Of a stretch of DNA of 64,000 nt, positions 52,221 through 60,955 are shown one piece after another. The position numbers and the translations under genes were made by a program. Position 1 is the first letter of the stretch. Every line of letters begins with the position of its first letter. Below the pieces are notes generated by a model. It was not told the origin of the DNA, searched no databases, and saw only the letters and a program-made list of their open reading frames with translations. This DNA comes from Mycobacterium spongiae (lineage in GTDB: Bacteria > Actinomycetota > Actinomycetes > Mycobacteriales > Mycobacteriaceae): assembly GCF_018278905.1 (NCBI RefSeq), contig NZ_CP046600.1, positions 2,914,001 through 2,978,000 of the forward strand. The letters run 5' to 3'.

Positions 52221-52706
52221 GATTCGACAGTACTCGACCACGCCCACGGTCGACGAGCGTTGCCGCGCGGCGACGCCTCCCTCACCAGTGCCCACACCGT
52301 TGCGCTGCCTTCTGCCGAACGGTAAGAGGCAGCTGGCCGTCGGCTGGTAGCTTGCTGGGAATGCTTCGCCACCGGATGTGCGCCACGACTGGTTGGCGCA
52401 CAATCATTGTTGCGCGTTGTTTTTCGAAGATCGACTTTTCACCTGGCGCCGCCGGGCCAGAGGGCGTGGAGGGCACTCTGGCCCGGCTTCCAGGTCTCAC
52501 CGTCGATGAGCGCGATGAGTCGCTGAGCATGTTTCGTGTTCGCGGGCAATCGCCCGCCGGCAGCCAGCAGTGCCACCCCGGAATATCCCCGATCGGAATC
52601 GTGGCGCGGCAGCGACCGCGACAGGTTCGGCCCGCAGAGATCCGCACCAAAGTTGCCCGCCACGAGGTTTGATGTAGAGAACGTAGTGATGAGGCAGTGA
52701 TAGGGG
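52221..52706. other. 486-bp region without convincing gene
   Basis: It separates the divergent membrane-protein and crotonase genes. Short open frames exist on both strands (for example 52352-52672 plus), but they lack recognisable motifs, ribosome binding sites and partners. It must hold both promoters. No hairpin or operator stood out. Confidence 0.6.
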
Positions 52707-53618
52707 ATGAGTGCGGCCATGGGCAAAAGCACCTGCGACAATGGCGATCTGGAAGGCGATCTGGAAGACGATCTGGAACGTGAGATCGGTGCGTTGCTGG
52801 TCAGTCCACCGGATCCCCGGGAGATCCTCGATCGCGTTGCGCTGCAACGAAGCCGAGAAGTCGCGGTAGTCACCCTTAGTCATCCCCAGGCGCAGAATGC
52901 GCTGAACTTGGCAAGCTGGCGACGTCTCAGGCAGCTGTTCGAGGACCTGGCGGGCGAGCCGAAGCTCAAGGCAGTCATACTCCGCGGCGCCGGGGACAAG
53001 GCGTTCGCTGCGGGCGCCGACATCAAGGAGTTTCCCCATACTCGAATGACAGCGGCGGACGCGACCGACTATAACGAGAGCCTCGCGGCATGCCTGCGCG
53101 CAGTCGCCGCGGCGCCGATTCCGGTCATCGCAGCGGTCCGTGGCCTCGCCGTGGGCGGCGGGTGCGAACTCGTCACGGCCTGCGATGTCGCCATCGCGGC
53201 CGATGACGCACGCTTTGGGATCCCTCTGGGCAAGCTCGGGGTCATCCTTGGCTTCCCCGAAGCCGAGGCCGTCGCGCGCCGCATCGGTCCGGCAGCCCTG
53301 AAGTACTTGTTGTTCAGTGGGGAACTCGTCGGCGCCGACGACGCCTTACGCTGGGGGATGGTGCAAAAAGTAGTCTCCGCTGGCGAATTGGCGGATGCGA
53401 CGGCCCGGCTCGTTGGTCAGATCTGCCGGCAGTCGGCGGTAACGATGCGCGCGGCGAAAATGATCGCCGGCATGCACGGTCGCACGCTGACCGGCGCTGA
53501 CACCGATGCCCTGATCCGCTTGGCCATCGCTGCCTACGACGGAGACGACTTACGCGAAGGTGTGGCCGCCTTCACTGAGGGACGTCCGCCCCGGTTCGAC
53601 GGCGGCAGTGCGATCTGA
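52707..53618 (+). CDS. enoyl-CoA hydratase/isomerase family protein with acidic N-terminus
   Basis: A crotonase of about 303 residues. The oxyanion segments are AFAAGADIKEF and GLAVGGGCELVTACDVAIAADDARFGIPLGKLGVILGFPEAEAVARRIG. GGGCEL keeps the first catalytic Glu; the second Glu position is Leu/Gly-like, so activity may be partial or isomerase-type. Residues 10-60 form an unusual acidic extension encoded in part by a 12-bp triple repeat. ATG 52707 or 52719 may be the start. It is followed 20 bp later by an amidase on the same strand. Confidence 0.85.
   Translation: MSAAMGKSTCDNGDLEGDLEDDLEREIGALLVSPPDPREILDRVALQRSREVAVVTLSHPQAQNALNLASWRRLRQLFEDLAGEPKLKAVILRGAGDKAFAAGADIKEFPHTRMTAADATDYNESLAACLRAVAAAPIPVIAAVRGLAVGGGCELVTACDVAIAADDARFGIPLGKLGVILGFPEAEAVARRIGPAALKYLLFSGELVGADDALRWGMVQKVVSAGELADATARLVGQICRQSAVTMRAAKMIAGMHGRTLTGADTDALIRLAIAAYDGDDLREGVAAFTEGRPPRFDGGSAI
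52746..52781 (+). repeat. 12-bp tandem repeat, three copies
   Basis: Units GATCTGGAAGGC, GATCTGGAAGAC and GATCTGGAACGT at 52746, 52758 and 52770, in frame with the crotonase gene, encode DLEG DLED DLER. The first eight bases are identical in all three. Together they make an acidic repeat in the N-terminal extension. Confidence 0.9.
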
Positions 53619-53638
53619 GATCGCAGGACAGCGCACTC

Positions 53639-55072
53639 GTGAGTGACACGTCGCAACACCACGACGAGATCTGGCAGCGTGACCTGACCGAAATCGCCGA
53701 GTTGATTCGCACCCGGCAACTTACGTCGGAGGACGTCACCGAGTCGACCCTGCGGCGGATCGAAAAGTTCGATCCACACCTGAAGAGCTACGCGTGGGTC
53801 ACGCCCGACTCTGCGCTAGAAACCGCACGTGCCGCCGACGCTGAGATAGCTCGGGGCCACTACCGCGGCGTGCTTCATGGCATACCGATCGGCGTAAAGG
53901 ATCTGTGCTACACGGTAGACGCCCCGACCGCGGCGGGCACCAGGATCCTTCAGGGTTTTCGGCCACCCTACGATGCCACCGTCGTCGCGAGACTGCGCGC
54001 TGCCGGTGCCGTGATCACCGGCAAATTGGCCATGACCGAAGGCGGCTACGTCGGCTATCACCCGCGACTTCCGGTGCCCGTCAACCCTTGGGATGCAGCT
54101 ACGTGGGCGGGAGTGTCGTCGAGTGGTTGTGGAGTGGCCACCGCGGCGGGATTGTGCTTTGGCTCAGTCGGATCCGACACCGGGGGATCGATCCGATTTC
54201 CGACGAGCATGTGCGGCGTCACCGGGATCAAGCCGACATGGGGACGGGTCAGCCGCTACGGGATCGTTGAGCTTGCAGCCAGTTTCGACCACGTCGGACC
54301 CATCGCTCGAAGCGCCCGCGACGCCGGAGCTCTACTGACCGCCATGGCCGGATCCGACGTCAACGACCCGACGTCATCGGCGGAACCCGTCCCGGACTAT
54401 GCCGATGACCTCGTCTTGGCGCGGATACCCAATATCGGCGTGGACCGGCACCAGATGGCGGTCTTCGACGACGACACCAACGCGATCATGATCGACGTCA
54501 TGAGGATGCTCGACGACATTGGCTGGCCTGTCGTTGACGTGCGGTTGCCGCCACTGGCTCCGATCGTCGAAGTCTGCGGAAAGCTGCGCTCGGTGGAGAC
54601 GGCCATCGCCCATGCCGAAACCTATCCGGCTCGCGCCAGCCAATACGGGCCGACCCTGCGTGGGCTCATTGAAACCGGACGAAGACTGGGCGCCATGGAG
54701 TACCAGGAGCTGATCAACCAGCGGCGGGAATTCACCGCGTCGCTGTACCGCGTGTTTCGCGATGTGGACATCGTGTTGATGCCCAGCTGCGGTCTGGCAG
54801 CACCAACGCTGGAGACTATGCGGACCCTGGGCGAGGACCCAAAGTTGCTCGCCACCTTGGCCGCACCCACCGCGCCTTTCAACCTCAGCGGCAATCCCGC
54901 GATCTGCCTGCCCGCGGGAACGACACCGCGAGGAACCCCCTTCGGGATCCAGTTCATCGGCCGAACATTCGCCGAGCATTTCCTCGTCCAACTCGGTCAC
55001 GCATTCCAGCAGGCGACAACGTTTCATCGCCGCCGCCCGCCGGAGGAGTTCGCTAGCGGTCGAGGCGCGTAA
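53639..55072 (+). CDS. amidase (amidase signature family)
   Basis: A 477-residue Ser-cisSer-Lys hydrolase. K87 is in GIPIGVKDL, the cis-Ser region reads SSSGCG (S161 as candidate) instead of the usual GGSSGG, and the nucleophile is S184 in GSDTGGSIRFP. The C-terminal part has the typical PAICLPAG and GIQFIGR segments. It may hydrolyse amides or esters. GTG 53639 follows the crotonase by 20 bp, so the two are likely one operon. Its last 20 bases overlap the convergent redoxin gene. The Cys and missing Gly in the loop are uncommon. Confidence 0.9.
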   Translation: MSDTSQHHDEIWQRDLTEIAELIRTRQLTSEDVTESTLRRIEKFDPHLKSYAWVTPDSALETARAADAEIARGHYRGVLHGIPIGVKDLCYTVDAPTAAGTRILQGFRPPYDATVVARLRAAGAVITGKLAMTEGGYVGYHPRLPVPVNPWDAATWAGVSSSGCGVATAAGLCFGSVGSDTGGSIRFPTSMCGVTGIKPTWGRVSRYGIVELAASFDHVGPIARSARDAGALLTAMAGSDVNDPTSSAEPVPDYADDLVLARIPNIGVDRHQMAVFDDDTNAIMIDVMRMLDDIGWPVVDVRLPPLAPIVEVCGKLRSVETAIAHAETYPARASQYGPTLRGLIETGRRLGAMEYQELINQRREFTASLYRVFRDVDIVLMPSCGLAAPTLETMRTLGEDPKLLATLAAPTAPFNLSGNPAICLPAGTTPRGTPFGIQFIGRTFAEHFLVQLGHAFQQATTFHRRRPPEEFASGRGA

Positions 55073-55790
55073 GCCGGGTCCGCCCCGGAAGGCTCTCTCG
55101 CAGGTGCCCGACAGCTAGCTGGGGGAAGGCGAGGGCAAAATCCCACACAGCTCGCCAACCCGCCCGGCGCAGCACCCGCAACAACGTGGTAGGGGGGGCC
55201 GGAGAGAACGCCGTCCGCACCGCTGCCGGATCGCCACCGGATGACAGACTGCGCAACGCGGCCTCGACGCCGGCTGGGTCGTTCCACAACGCGCGGAATA
55301 CGACCGTCCCTTTCGCGTCGATGACATGCACGGTATTGGGCATGCAGCCGTAGTCGTGATGCGCCGAGCCCTCGACATCATCGACCAAGATGACACGGCC
55401 CTCACGCTCCTCGCTTACCGCAATGCGCGCCGCAGCGTTCTTGTCATCGGCGGTGCGGTGAGCGCTGATGTGCCCACCGGGGTGCGCCTCGCGCACGTAG
55501 AGGACGAGAAACACCACATCGGGGAATCGATAGGCCAACGCGTTCATCTGGGTGACGCGCGAAACGTACTGTGGACAGCTCACACTGCCGGTCTCCAGAA
55601 CCACGGGCCTGCCGCGAAAGTCCGAAAGCCTGACCTCGGTGCCGTCGAGCCGCCGAGCGGCGAAGTCCGGTGCGGGATCGCCGACCTCAACGCCTCCGAG
55701 GGCTTCGAGCTGCTCTGGGTGGACGTGGAAGTGGGGATAGTTGTAGCTCTGCAGGTCCTGACCCCGCGTCGCCGAAGCCGCGTTCTTCAT
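55053..55790 (-). CDS. iodothyronine deiodinase-like redoxin
   Basis: A 245-residue thioredoxin-fold protein. After DFAARRLDGTEVRLSDFRGRPVVLE comes GSVSCPQYV (C72), which aligns with the GSCTUPPF active site of deiodinases, with Cys in place of Sec and a single Cys rather than CxxC. Further motifs are YVREAHPGG and a PNTVHVIDAKGTVVFRALWNDP strand. Relatives in bacteria are Dio-like redoxins of unknown substrate. The C-terminal 60 residues form an extra basic helical region. It is convergent with the amidase and overlaps it by 20 bases. Confidence 0.8.
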   Translation of the reverse strand: MKNAASATRGQDLQSYNYPHFHVHPEQLEALGGVEVGDPAPDFAARRLDGTEVRLSDFRGRPVVLETGSVSCPQYVSRVTQMNALAYRFPDVVFLVLYVREAHPGGHISAHRTADDKNAAARIAVSEEREGRVILVDDVEGSAHHDYGCMPNTVHVIDAKGTVVFRALWNDPAGVEAALRSLSSGGDPAAVRTAFSPAPPTTLLRVLRRAGWRAVWDFALAFPQLAVGHLRESLPGRTRLTRLDR

Positions 55791-56021
55791 GGGTTCCTCC
55801 TATCACAAATCAACGTCTGATGAATTAAACCTACCCCAAGCCGGCTCGCTATGTCAACAGCAGGTGACTTAGCTTGTCAGTTGTCGAGTGCCGCACACCA
55901 GAAAGCCACTACGGCTTGGCGCTTGTCGCAGTGCTCAGCGCGTGGATGTGACCGTAACGGGCGGCTCTTGGGTGAGATCCACTGCCGTAGAGGCTGGGAG
56001 AGAACCGGCCCGTGCTTCCCG

Positions 56022-56744
56022 CTAAGGCGAGGGCGCTTCCTCGGAGGTCACCGGCGCCTCCGGCGAGGTCTCCGTCGCGCCCGGCGAGGCGGTCGGCGGC
56101 AAGCTCGGCGCGACCGGGATCGGTTCGGGGGCCTGCGCCATGTTCAAGACCTGGTTGATGATGTAGATCCGCGCCATGCGTGCGTGGATGCCTCCGCACA
56201 CCACCTTGGCGGTGCCGTTGATCGTTATGTCACCACCTTTTCCGGTGACCATCACCTGAGAACCCTGCTGGGTATTCCATTGCCCACTGACATCGTCGGG
56301 ACCCAGCAAGCTCAAAAAGACGTGGTAGTACACGAGGTCGAGAAGCGCACTCGAGTCGGACTTGAGCGCATCAAGTTGCTCGGGTGGCAACTGGGCGAAC
56401 GCGTCGTTGTCTGGCGCGAACACCACGTACGGCCCGTTGTTCAGCACGTCGACGACGTTGACCTCAGGATTGAGTTGACCTGTTACCGCAGAGTTGAAGG
56501 TGCTGATCTCTGGGATGCTGGCGAGCGCGGTGCCCAGCGGCTCAGTAGCCAGCGTCTTGTAGTTCGGCACGGCCTCCTTGAACGCATCGCAGCCGGGTCC
56601 TTGCGGATCGGGGAGATTGACCTCCGGCTTCGGCTCATCGGGCGGATCGGCGTAAGCGGTGACCGGCAGCGCCAGCGATATCCCGATGGCGGAGATCGCG
56701 GCCGCGGCTGCCCGTGCCCATGGGGTACGCGTGTTCACACTCAC
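56022..56744 (-). CDS. secreted fasciclin (FAS1) domain protein, MPT70/83-like
   Basis: A 240-residue exported protein. The Sec signal (AAAAAISAIGISLALPVTAYA) is cleaved before DPPDEPKP; there is no lipobox, so it is secreted like MPT70 rather than anchored like MPT83. FAS1 motifs are YVVFAPDNDAFAQLP (H1), LVYYHVF and the terminal HARMARIYIINQVL. A Pro/Glu-rich tail of about 40 residues follows. FAS1 proteins mediate adhesion. It is monocistronic. It is longer than MPT70 because of the tail. Confidence 0.92.
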   Translation of the reverse strand: MSVNTRTPWARAAAAAISAIGISLALPVTAYADPPDEPKPEVNLPDPQGPGCDAFKEAVPNYKTLATEPLGTALASIPEISTFNSAVTGQLNPEVNVVDVLNNGPYVVFAPDNDAFAQLPPEQLDALKSDSSALLDLVYYHVFLSLLGPDDVSGQWNTQQGSQVMVTGKGGDITINGTAKVVCGGIHARMARIYIINQVLNMAQAPEPIPVAPSLPPTASPGATETSPEAPVTSEEAPSP

Positions 56745-56939
56745 TCCTCAGGTCATGAATCCATTGCTCATGGCGGGTCGATTCATCGATACCGTACCAA
56801 GAACGCCGGCGGTAGCTGACCAGCCTCGGGGCTGCCATCATCATCACCACACGCAGCAGGAACACCTCGCGCAATGCCGGGCTAGGGTGACTGATTGGGA
56901 CCCGAGAGGATGCGCGGGAGGGCTGATGCGGGAGGGCCA

Positions 56940-57944
56940 ATGAAGGTTCTTATTACTGGGGGCACCGGGTTTGTGGGGGCCTGGACGGCGAAGGCTGTCG
57001 CCGACGCTGGGCACCAGGTGCGGTTTCTGGTCCGCGACCCGGCGCGGTTGACCACCAGCGCGGCGCAAATCGGTCTGGATACGTCCGATTACGTTGTTGG
57101 AGATATCGGCGACCCGGGCTCGACAGGCGCCGCGCTGGACGGCTGTGACGCGGTGATTCACAGCGCTGCAATGGTTTCCGTTGTCAAGGCCGCCGAGGCG
57201 GCCGCGGCGATGCTCCGCATCAACCTGGAAGGCGGGCGCAACGTGCTCGGCGCCGCCGCGGAGCGAGGTCTGGATCCGATCGTGCATGTGTCGAGCTTCA
57301 CCGCACTGTTCCGACCTGGCCTCCCCATGGTGAGCGCAGACCTGCCGGTAGTGGGCGGAAGCGACGGCTATGGCCAGTCCAAGTCGGCGGTCGAGAACTA
57401 CGCACGCCGTCTGCAAGCCGACGGTGCGCCGGTCGCTATCACCTATCCCGGCATGGTTCTTGGGCCGCCCGCGGGAAATCAGTTCGGCGAGGCGGCCGAA
57501 GGCATCATCGCGGCCGTTGAGCTGCGCGGCTTACCGGGTGGACGTGGCGCCGCCTGGACCGTCGTGGATGTGCGCGACGTCGCCGCCTTGCATGCCGCCC
57601 TGCTCACTGAGGGCAAGGGTCCGCGCCGATACATGGCGGGCGGCCAGCGCATTCCCGTTGCGGACCTGGCGGTCATGCTCCGAGAGGCGACCGGGCTGCC
57701 GATACGCAGGTACCCGCTGCCGGATCGCTTCCTGCGCGGCGTCGGAAGAGTCGTCGACACGCTGGGCCATCGCCTGCCCTTCGACACACCGATCACGGGG
57801 TCAGCGACGCAGTACTACACGCAGATGCCGCCGACGGATGACACCCCGAGCGAGGTCGAACTCGGCATCAACTATCGCGAGCCGCGCGAGACCTTCGCCG
57901 ACACCGTGGCGGGCCTGCGGCGCGTCGGCCGATTGCGCCGGTGA
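56940..57944 (+). CDS. NAD-dependent epimerase/dehydratase (3-beta-HSD-like)
   Basis: A 334-residue extended SDR. The Rossmann motif is ITGGTGFVG (residues 5-13), then GDIGD, HVSSFTAL and the catalytic YGQSK. A small C-terminal substrate domain follows (RRYPLPDRFLRGVGR). It resembles dihydroflavonol reductase and 3-beta-HSD-type enzymes acting on alcohols or steroids. GGGAGGG precedes ATG 56940, better than the upstream frame. It converges with the beta-lactamase-like gene, 31 bp apart. Substrate unknown. Confidence 0.87.
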   Translation: MKVLITGGTGFVGAWTAKAVADAGHQVRFLVRDPARLTTSAAQIGLDTSDYVVGDIGDPGSTGAALDGCDAVIHSAAMVSVVKAAEAAAAMLRINLEGGRNVLGAAAERGLDPIVHVSSFTALFRPGLPMVSADLPVVGGSDGYGQSKSAVENYARRLQADGAPVAITYPGMVLGPPAGNQFGEAAEGIIAAVELRGLPGGRGAAWTVVDVRDVAALHAALLTEGKGPRRYMAGGQRIPVADLAVMLREATGLPIRRYPLPDRFLRGVGRVVDTLGHRLPFDTPITGSATQYYTQMPPTDDTPSEVELGINYREPRETFADTVAGLRRVGRLRR

Positions 57945-57975
57945 GCCCCGCATCAGCGGTCGGCGAAACCGGCGG

Positions 57976-59184
57976 CTAACCGGGGAATCCGGCCAGTTGA
58001 TGTGCAACCGCATCGAATGCGCGCAGCGTGTTCGCCTGTGACTGCGGGTCGTCATGAGAGACCGGACGGCTGGACAACTTGGCGGCGACCACGTCGGCGG
58101 CGCGGTTGACGTAGATCATCTGACCACACATCCCCACACACAACGTGACGTTGCTGCCCGGGTAGGGAAACCAGAATTGGTTGCGGTACATGCCGCCGGG
58201 CATGTGGGTGTCGTCGGGGCTGGCGGCGAACGCCTGACGCGAGTCGGGACCACCGTCGACGGTGTCGGCGACCCACGCTGCCGGTACCACGTGTTGGCCA
58301 GAAAGCGAGACACCGTCGCGCAGGAACAGCGACCCGAACCGAATCATGTCGGTCAGGCAGGCGCTAATGCCGCCGTCGAATATTCCGGTGCCTGCGGTAT
58401 CGGCCGTGTCTAGGGCGATCGTGGCATCGCACTGGGCGCCGATGCGGCTCCACAAAAGTTCCGACATCAGTTCGGGCATCCGCTGGCCGCCCGCCACCTC
58501 GCAGATCCAGCCGAGTACGTCGGTCTCACACGACCGATATTCGAACGGGCCGCCGTGAGAGACGTTCTGCCGCAGGGTCAGGAGGTAGTCACGCAGCGTG
58601 GCGGGGAGGTCCGCGTTGCTCTTCGTCCGCCACCCAATCACCTGCTCGCGGACGTGTATCTCCGCCGCTGGGTCGTCGTAATTTTCCGAGAAGGCGATAC
58701 CCGATCTCATGTCCAGCAGGTGGCGCACCGTCGCGCCGGCGTAGCCGCAGTTCGCCATGGCGGGTATATATCGCGTCACCGGTGCGTGAAGCTCGATCGC
58801 ACCGGCCCCGTGCAGCGCGCCGACCACGGCCGCGACCAGCGACTTGCTCACCGAGAACAGCAGGTGCCGTGTCAGGGGCTGCAACCCGTCGAGATATTCC
58901 TCGGCCACCATCGAACCGCGGTGGGCAACCGCCCAGCCGTCTGTGGCGGTGGCGGACATCACGGCGCCGACGGTGGTGTCGTCCCCGTCCGTCCTGGTCA
59001 ACCTGATCTCGGCGATCGGGGCAGTGGCTGCCGGCAATGCCGCAGCCGGTCCGGAGCCGCGTGGGATCACCGCCGTGGGCATGAAGTCTTCGATGTGCTG
59101 GAATGCCCAATGCGAATAGGGTGACGACAGCCAGTTGTCCAGTGTCATACCGGCTGGGGCGCGATCAGGTTCGCCGCCGATCAT
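57976..59184 (-). CDS. serine hydrolase, class C beta-lactamase / esterase fold
   Basis: A 402-residue protein. The SxxK nucleophile is SVSK (S111, K114), followed by the YxS motif YRS (Y216), which takes the place of YxN. It lies in the DD-peptidase/EstB family of serine hydrolases. No signal peptide, so cytoplasmic. The start at 59184 is 6 bp after the stop of the ATP-grasp gene on the same strand, so they are co-transcribed. A hydrolytic role on an ATP-grasp ligase product is possible but unproven. Confidence 0.87.
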   Translation of the reverse strand: MIGGEPDRAPAGMTLDNWLSSPYSHWAFQHIEDFMPTAVIPRGSGPAAALPAATAPIAEIRLTRTDGDDTTVGAVMSATATDGWAVAHRGSMVAEEYLDGLQPLTRHLLFSVSKSLVAAVVGALHGAGAIELHAPVTRYIPAMANCGYAGATVRHLLDMRSGIAFSENYDDPAAEIHVREQVIGWRTKSNADLPATLRDYLLTLRQNVSHGGPFEYRSCETDVLGWICEVAGGQRMPELMSELLWSRIGAQCDATIALDTADTAGTGIFDGGISACLTDMIRFGSLFLRDGVSLSGQHVVPAAWVADTVDGGPDSRQAFAASPDDTHMPGGMYRNQFWFPYPGSNVTLCVGMCGQMIYVNRAADVVAAKLSSRPVSHDDPQSQANTLRAFDAVAHQLAGFPG

Positions 59185-59190
59185 CGGCGC

Positions 59191-60729
59191 TCAGGCTCGT
59201 GCGACGAGCCGCGAGATGATCGGCGCGGCCGGCGTTAGGGGTGCCGAGGCGAACTGCGCCTTGATGCCCTTGACCCAATGCTGGCAGCGCTCGGTGAGCT
59301 GATAGTCGTCGGTCTGCAGGTGTCCGCGGGTGAAGAGCACACCAAGTTGGGCGCCTTCGCAGCGTAGGTCGCCGGGCGCCACGACACGCATGTAGAAGGC
59401 CTCGGACTCGTCGAGCAGCGTGTCCCAGTCGTTGGCGGAGCGCGCAAAGGCGACGCGCCCGTCGTCCTCAAGACGCCAGACACCGGTGCGTGGCGTCTCG
59501 GTGAAGAGCTCGAGATCCGGCGAGGTCTCCGAGATGACTACCTGACCCCAGACTTCGTCTTCGCCGTAGCCCCGTTCCCAGCGCGCATTGATCTCGTCGA
59601 TGTCGAGTTCGTAGTCCACGTCCATGTATTCGAGCAGGTGGAAGAGGAACAGCGGTATGTCCGCGTAAGCCTCTGTGGTCAGATTCGTCATCGGGCTGGC
59701 GCCGCTCAGGCGGGGGTTCACCTCGCCGAGGTAAAGCTCGTCGGAGTCCAGGTCATGTAGGAGATCGACCTCGAAGTAGCCGCGGTACCCCTCGCGGCTC
59801 ATGACGTCGCCGAGCTTTCGCGCCATTTCTCGCGCGGCGTGCGTCTGGGCAGGCGGCAGCACCTCGCGCCAGATGTCATTGCCGCACCAGGCCCCCTTGT
59901 GCGGAGTCAGCTCGGGATACCCAACCAGACTGGTCATCGGCGGGCCGATCACCGTCCCGTGGCGGGTCACGGTGCCCTCAACGCATACCTCGACGTTGCG
60001 GATACGCTTCATGACTTTCACTTCTTGCTGTGCGGCTAGCTCAGCGGCGCACTGGTCCCAGTCGCGCTCGCCGCGCACAAAGAACGTCCCGCTGCCGGCA
60101 TCGCCGTAGGCATCCTGAACGACCAGGTCATCGCCCAATCCGGCGGTTTGCGCCAGCACCAGCAGCTCGTCGTATGAACCGACATGCCCGATCACATAAG
60201 GCACGCTCGGGACGCCCGCTTCATCGGCGAGGCGCGTCATGACGGTCTTGGAGTCCAATCGATGCAGCAGCTCCACCGGGGGGTGAATGACGTCGAGCCC
60301 CGCCCGCTCCGCGAGAGCCTGGGTCTCCTCGTCATGCATCACAAAGCAGGCCTTGCCACCTGGCCCCCGGCGCGCGATGAACTCGAGTGTCTCGGGATCA
60401 CCCAGGAGGTGGTTGCACACGTCTCCCATCGAGTCGAAAGCCCTACGGTCGCGCCGCCGGGGTACGAATACCCGAGGGTGTGCGCCCTCGAAGGAATCAA
60501 AGTAGTTCAGGTAGAAGAAGTTCCGTACCCAGCGGTCGATGCCGAGCAGGTTGAACGGGGTGGGCGAGATGAAGTACAGCGGTGCGGCGTTCGTATGAAA
60601 GAAGGCGCGTACGTCCGAAAGGCCGCGCAGTGGGCGGCGGGGCTCGGGTCCAGGCCTGCCAGCGGGCGGGTTCACGCGGGCAGGGGCGCTACGGTCAGCG
60701 CAACGGCCGCAATGGTCATGACACGACAT
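59191..60729 (-). CDS. orphan ATP-grasp enzyme (biotin carboxylase-like)
   Basis: A protein of about 512 residues. The ATP-grasp core contains DSKTVMTRLADEAGVPSVPY, YGDAGSGTFFV (a glycine-rich loop), EVNPRLSGASPM as the metal-binding Glu-x-Asn, and the downstream GQVVISETSPDLELF. It lacks the biotin carboxyl carrier or carboxyltransferase parts of carboxylases, so it is likely a free-standing ligase. ATG 60729 is the first ATG of the frame; TTG 60744 is possible. It is upstream of and coupled to the serine hydrolase gene, which suggests a small biosynthetic or modification unit. Confidence 0.85.
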   Translation of the reverse strand: MSCHDHCGRCADRSAPARVNPPAGRPGPEPRRPLRGLSDVRAFFHTNAAPLYFISPTPFNLLGIDRWVRNFFYLNYFDSFEGAHPRVFVPRRRDRRAFDSMGDVCNHLLGDPETLEFIARRGPGGKACFVMHDEETQALAERAGLDVIHPPVELLHRLDSKTVMTRLADEAGVPSVPYVIGHVGSYDELLVLAQTAGLGDDLVVQDAYGDAGSGTFFVRGERDWDQCAAELAAQQEVKVMKRIRNVEVCVEGTVTRHGTVIGPPMTSLVGYPELTPHKGAWCGNDIWREVLPPAQTHAAREMARKLGDVMSREGYRGYFEVDLLHDLDSDELYLGEVNPRLSGASPMTNLTTEAYADIPLFLFHLLEYMDVDYELDIDEINARWERGYGEDEVWGQVVISETSPDLELFTETPRTGVWRLEDDGRVAFARSANDWDTLLDESEAFYMRVVAPGDLRCEGAQLGVLFTRGHLQTDDYQLTERCQHWVKGIKAQFASAPLTPAAPIISRLVARA

Positions 60730-60955
60730 ATCAACATTGCACAAGTGTGCACCCCGCAGAACCGCAACCAGGGCGCGGGTACCGCCAGAAGGGGCGTTGA
60801 GTTATCCGGTGAAACGACGGATCGCACTGGTAAACCACCGTATTCGACCTCGCCGCAGTCGTCGCTCAGGCGCGGGCGTGGGCTAGCCGCACCTCAGGCA
60901 CGGTGAAGGTGGTTGTCTAAAGATCATCAGGTCATCGGGGAGGGGAGGTGTGGGC

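Noticed and set aside
60724-60738. Possible third copy of the shared operator (GACATATCAA in the ATP-grasp promoter region)
   Set aside because: Only a 10-base match, the second palindrome arm is poor, and it overlaps the ATG at 60729. Not counted as a site.
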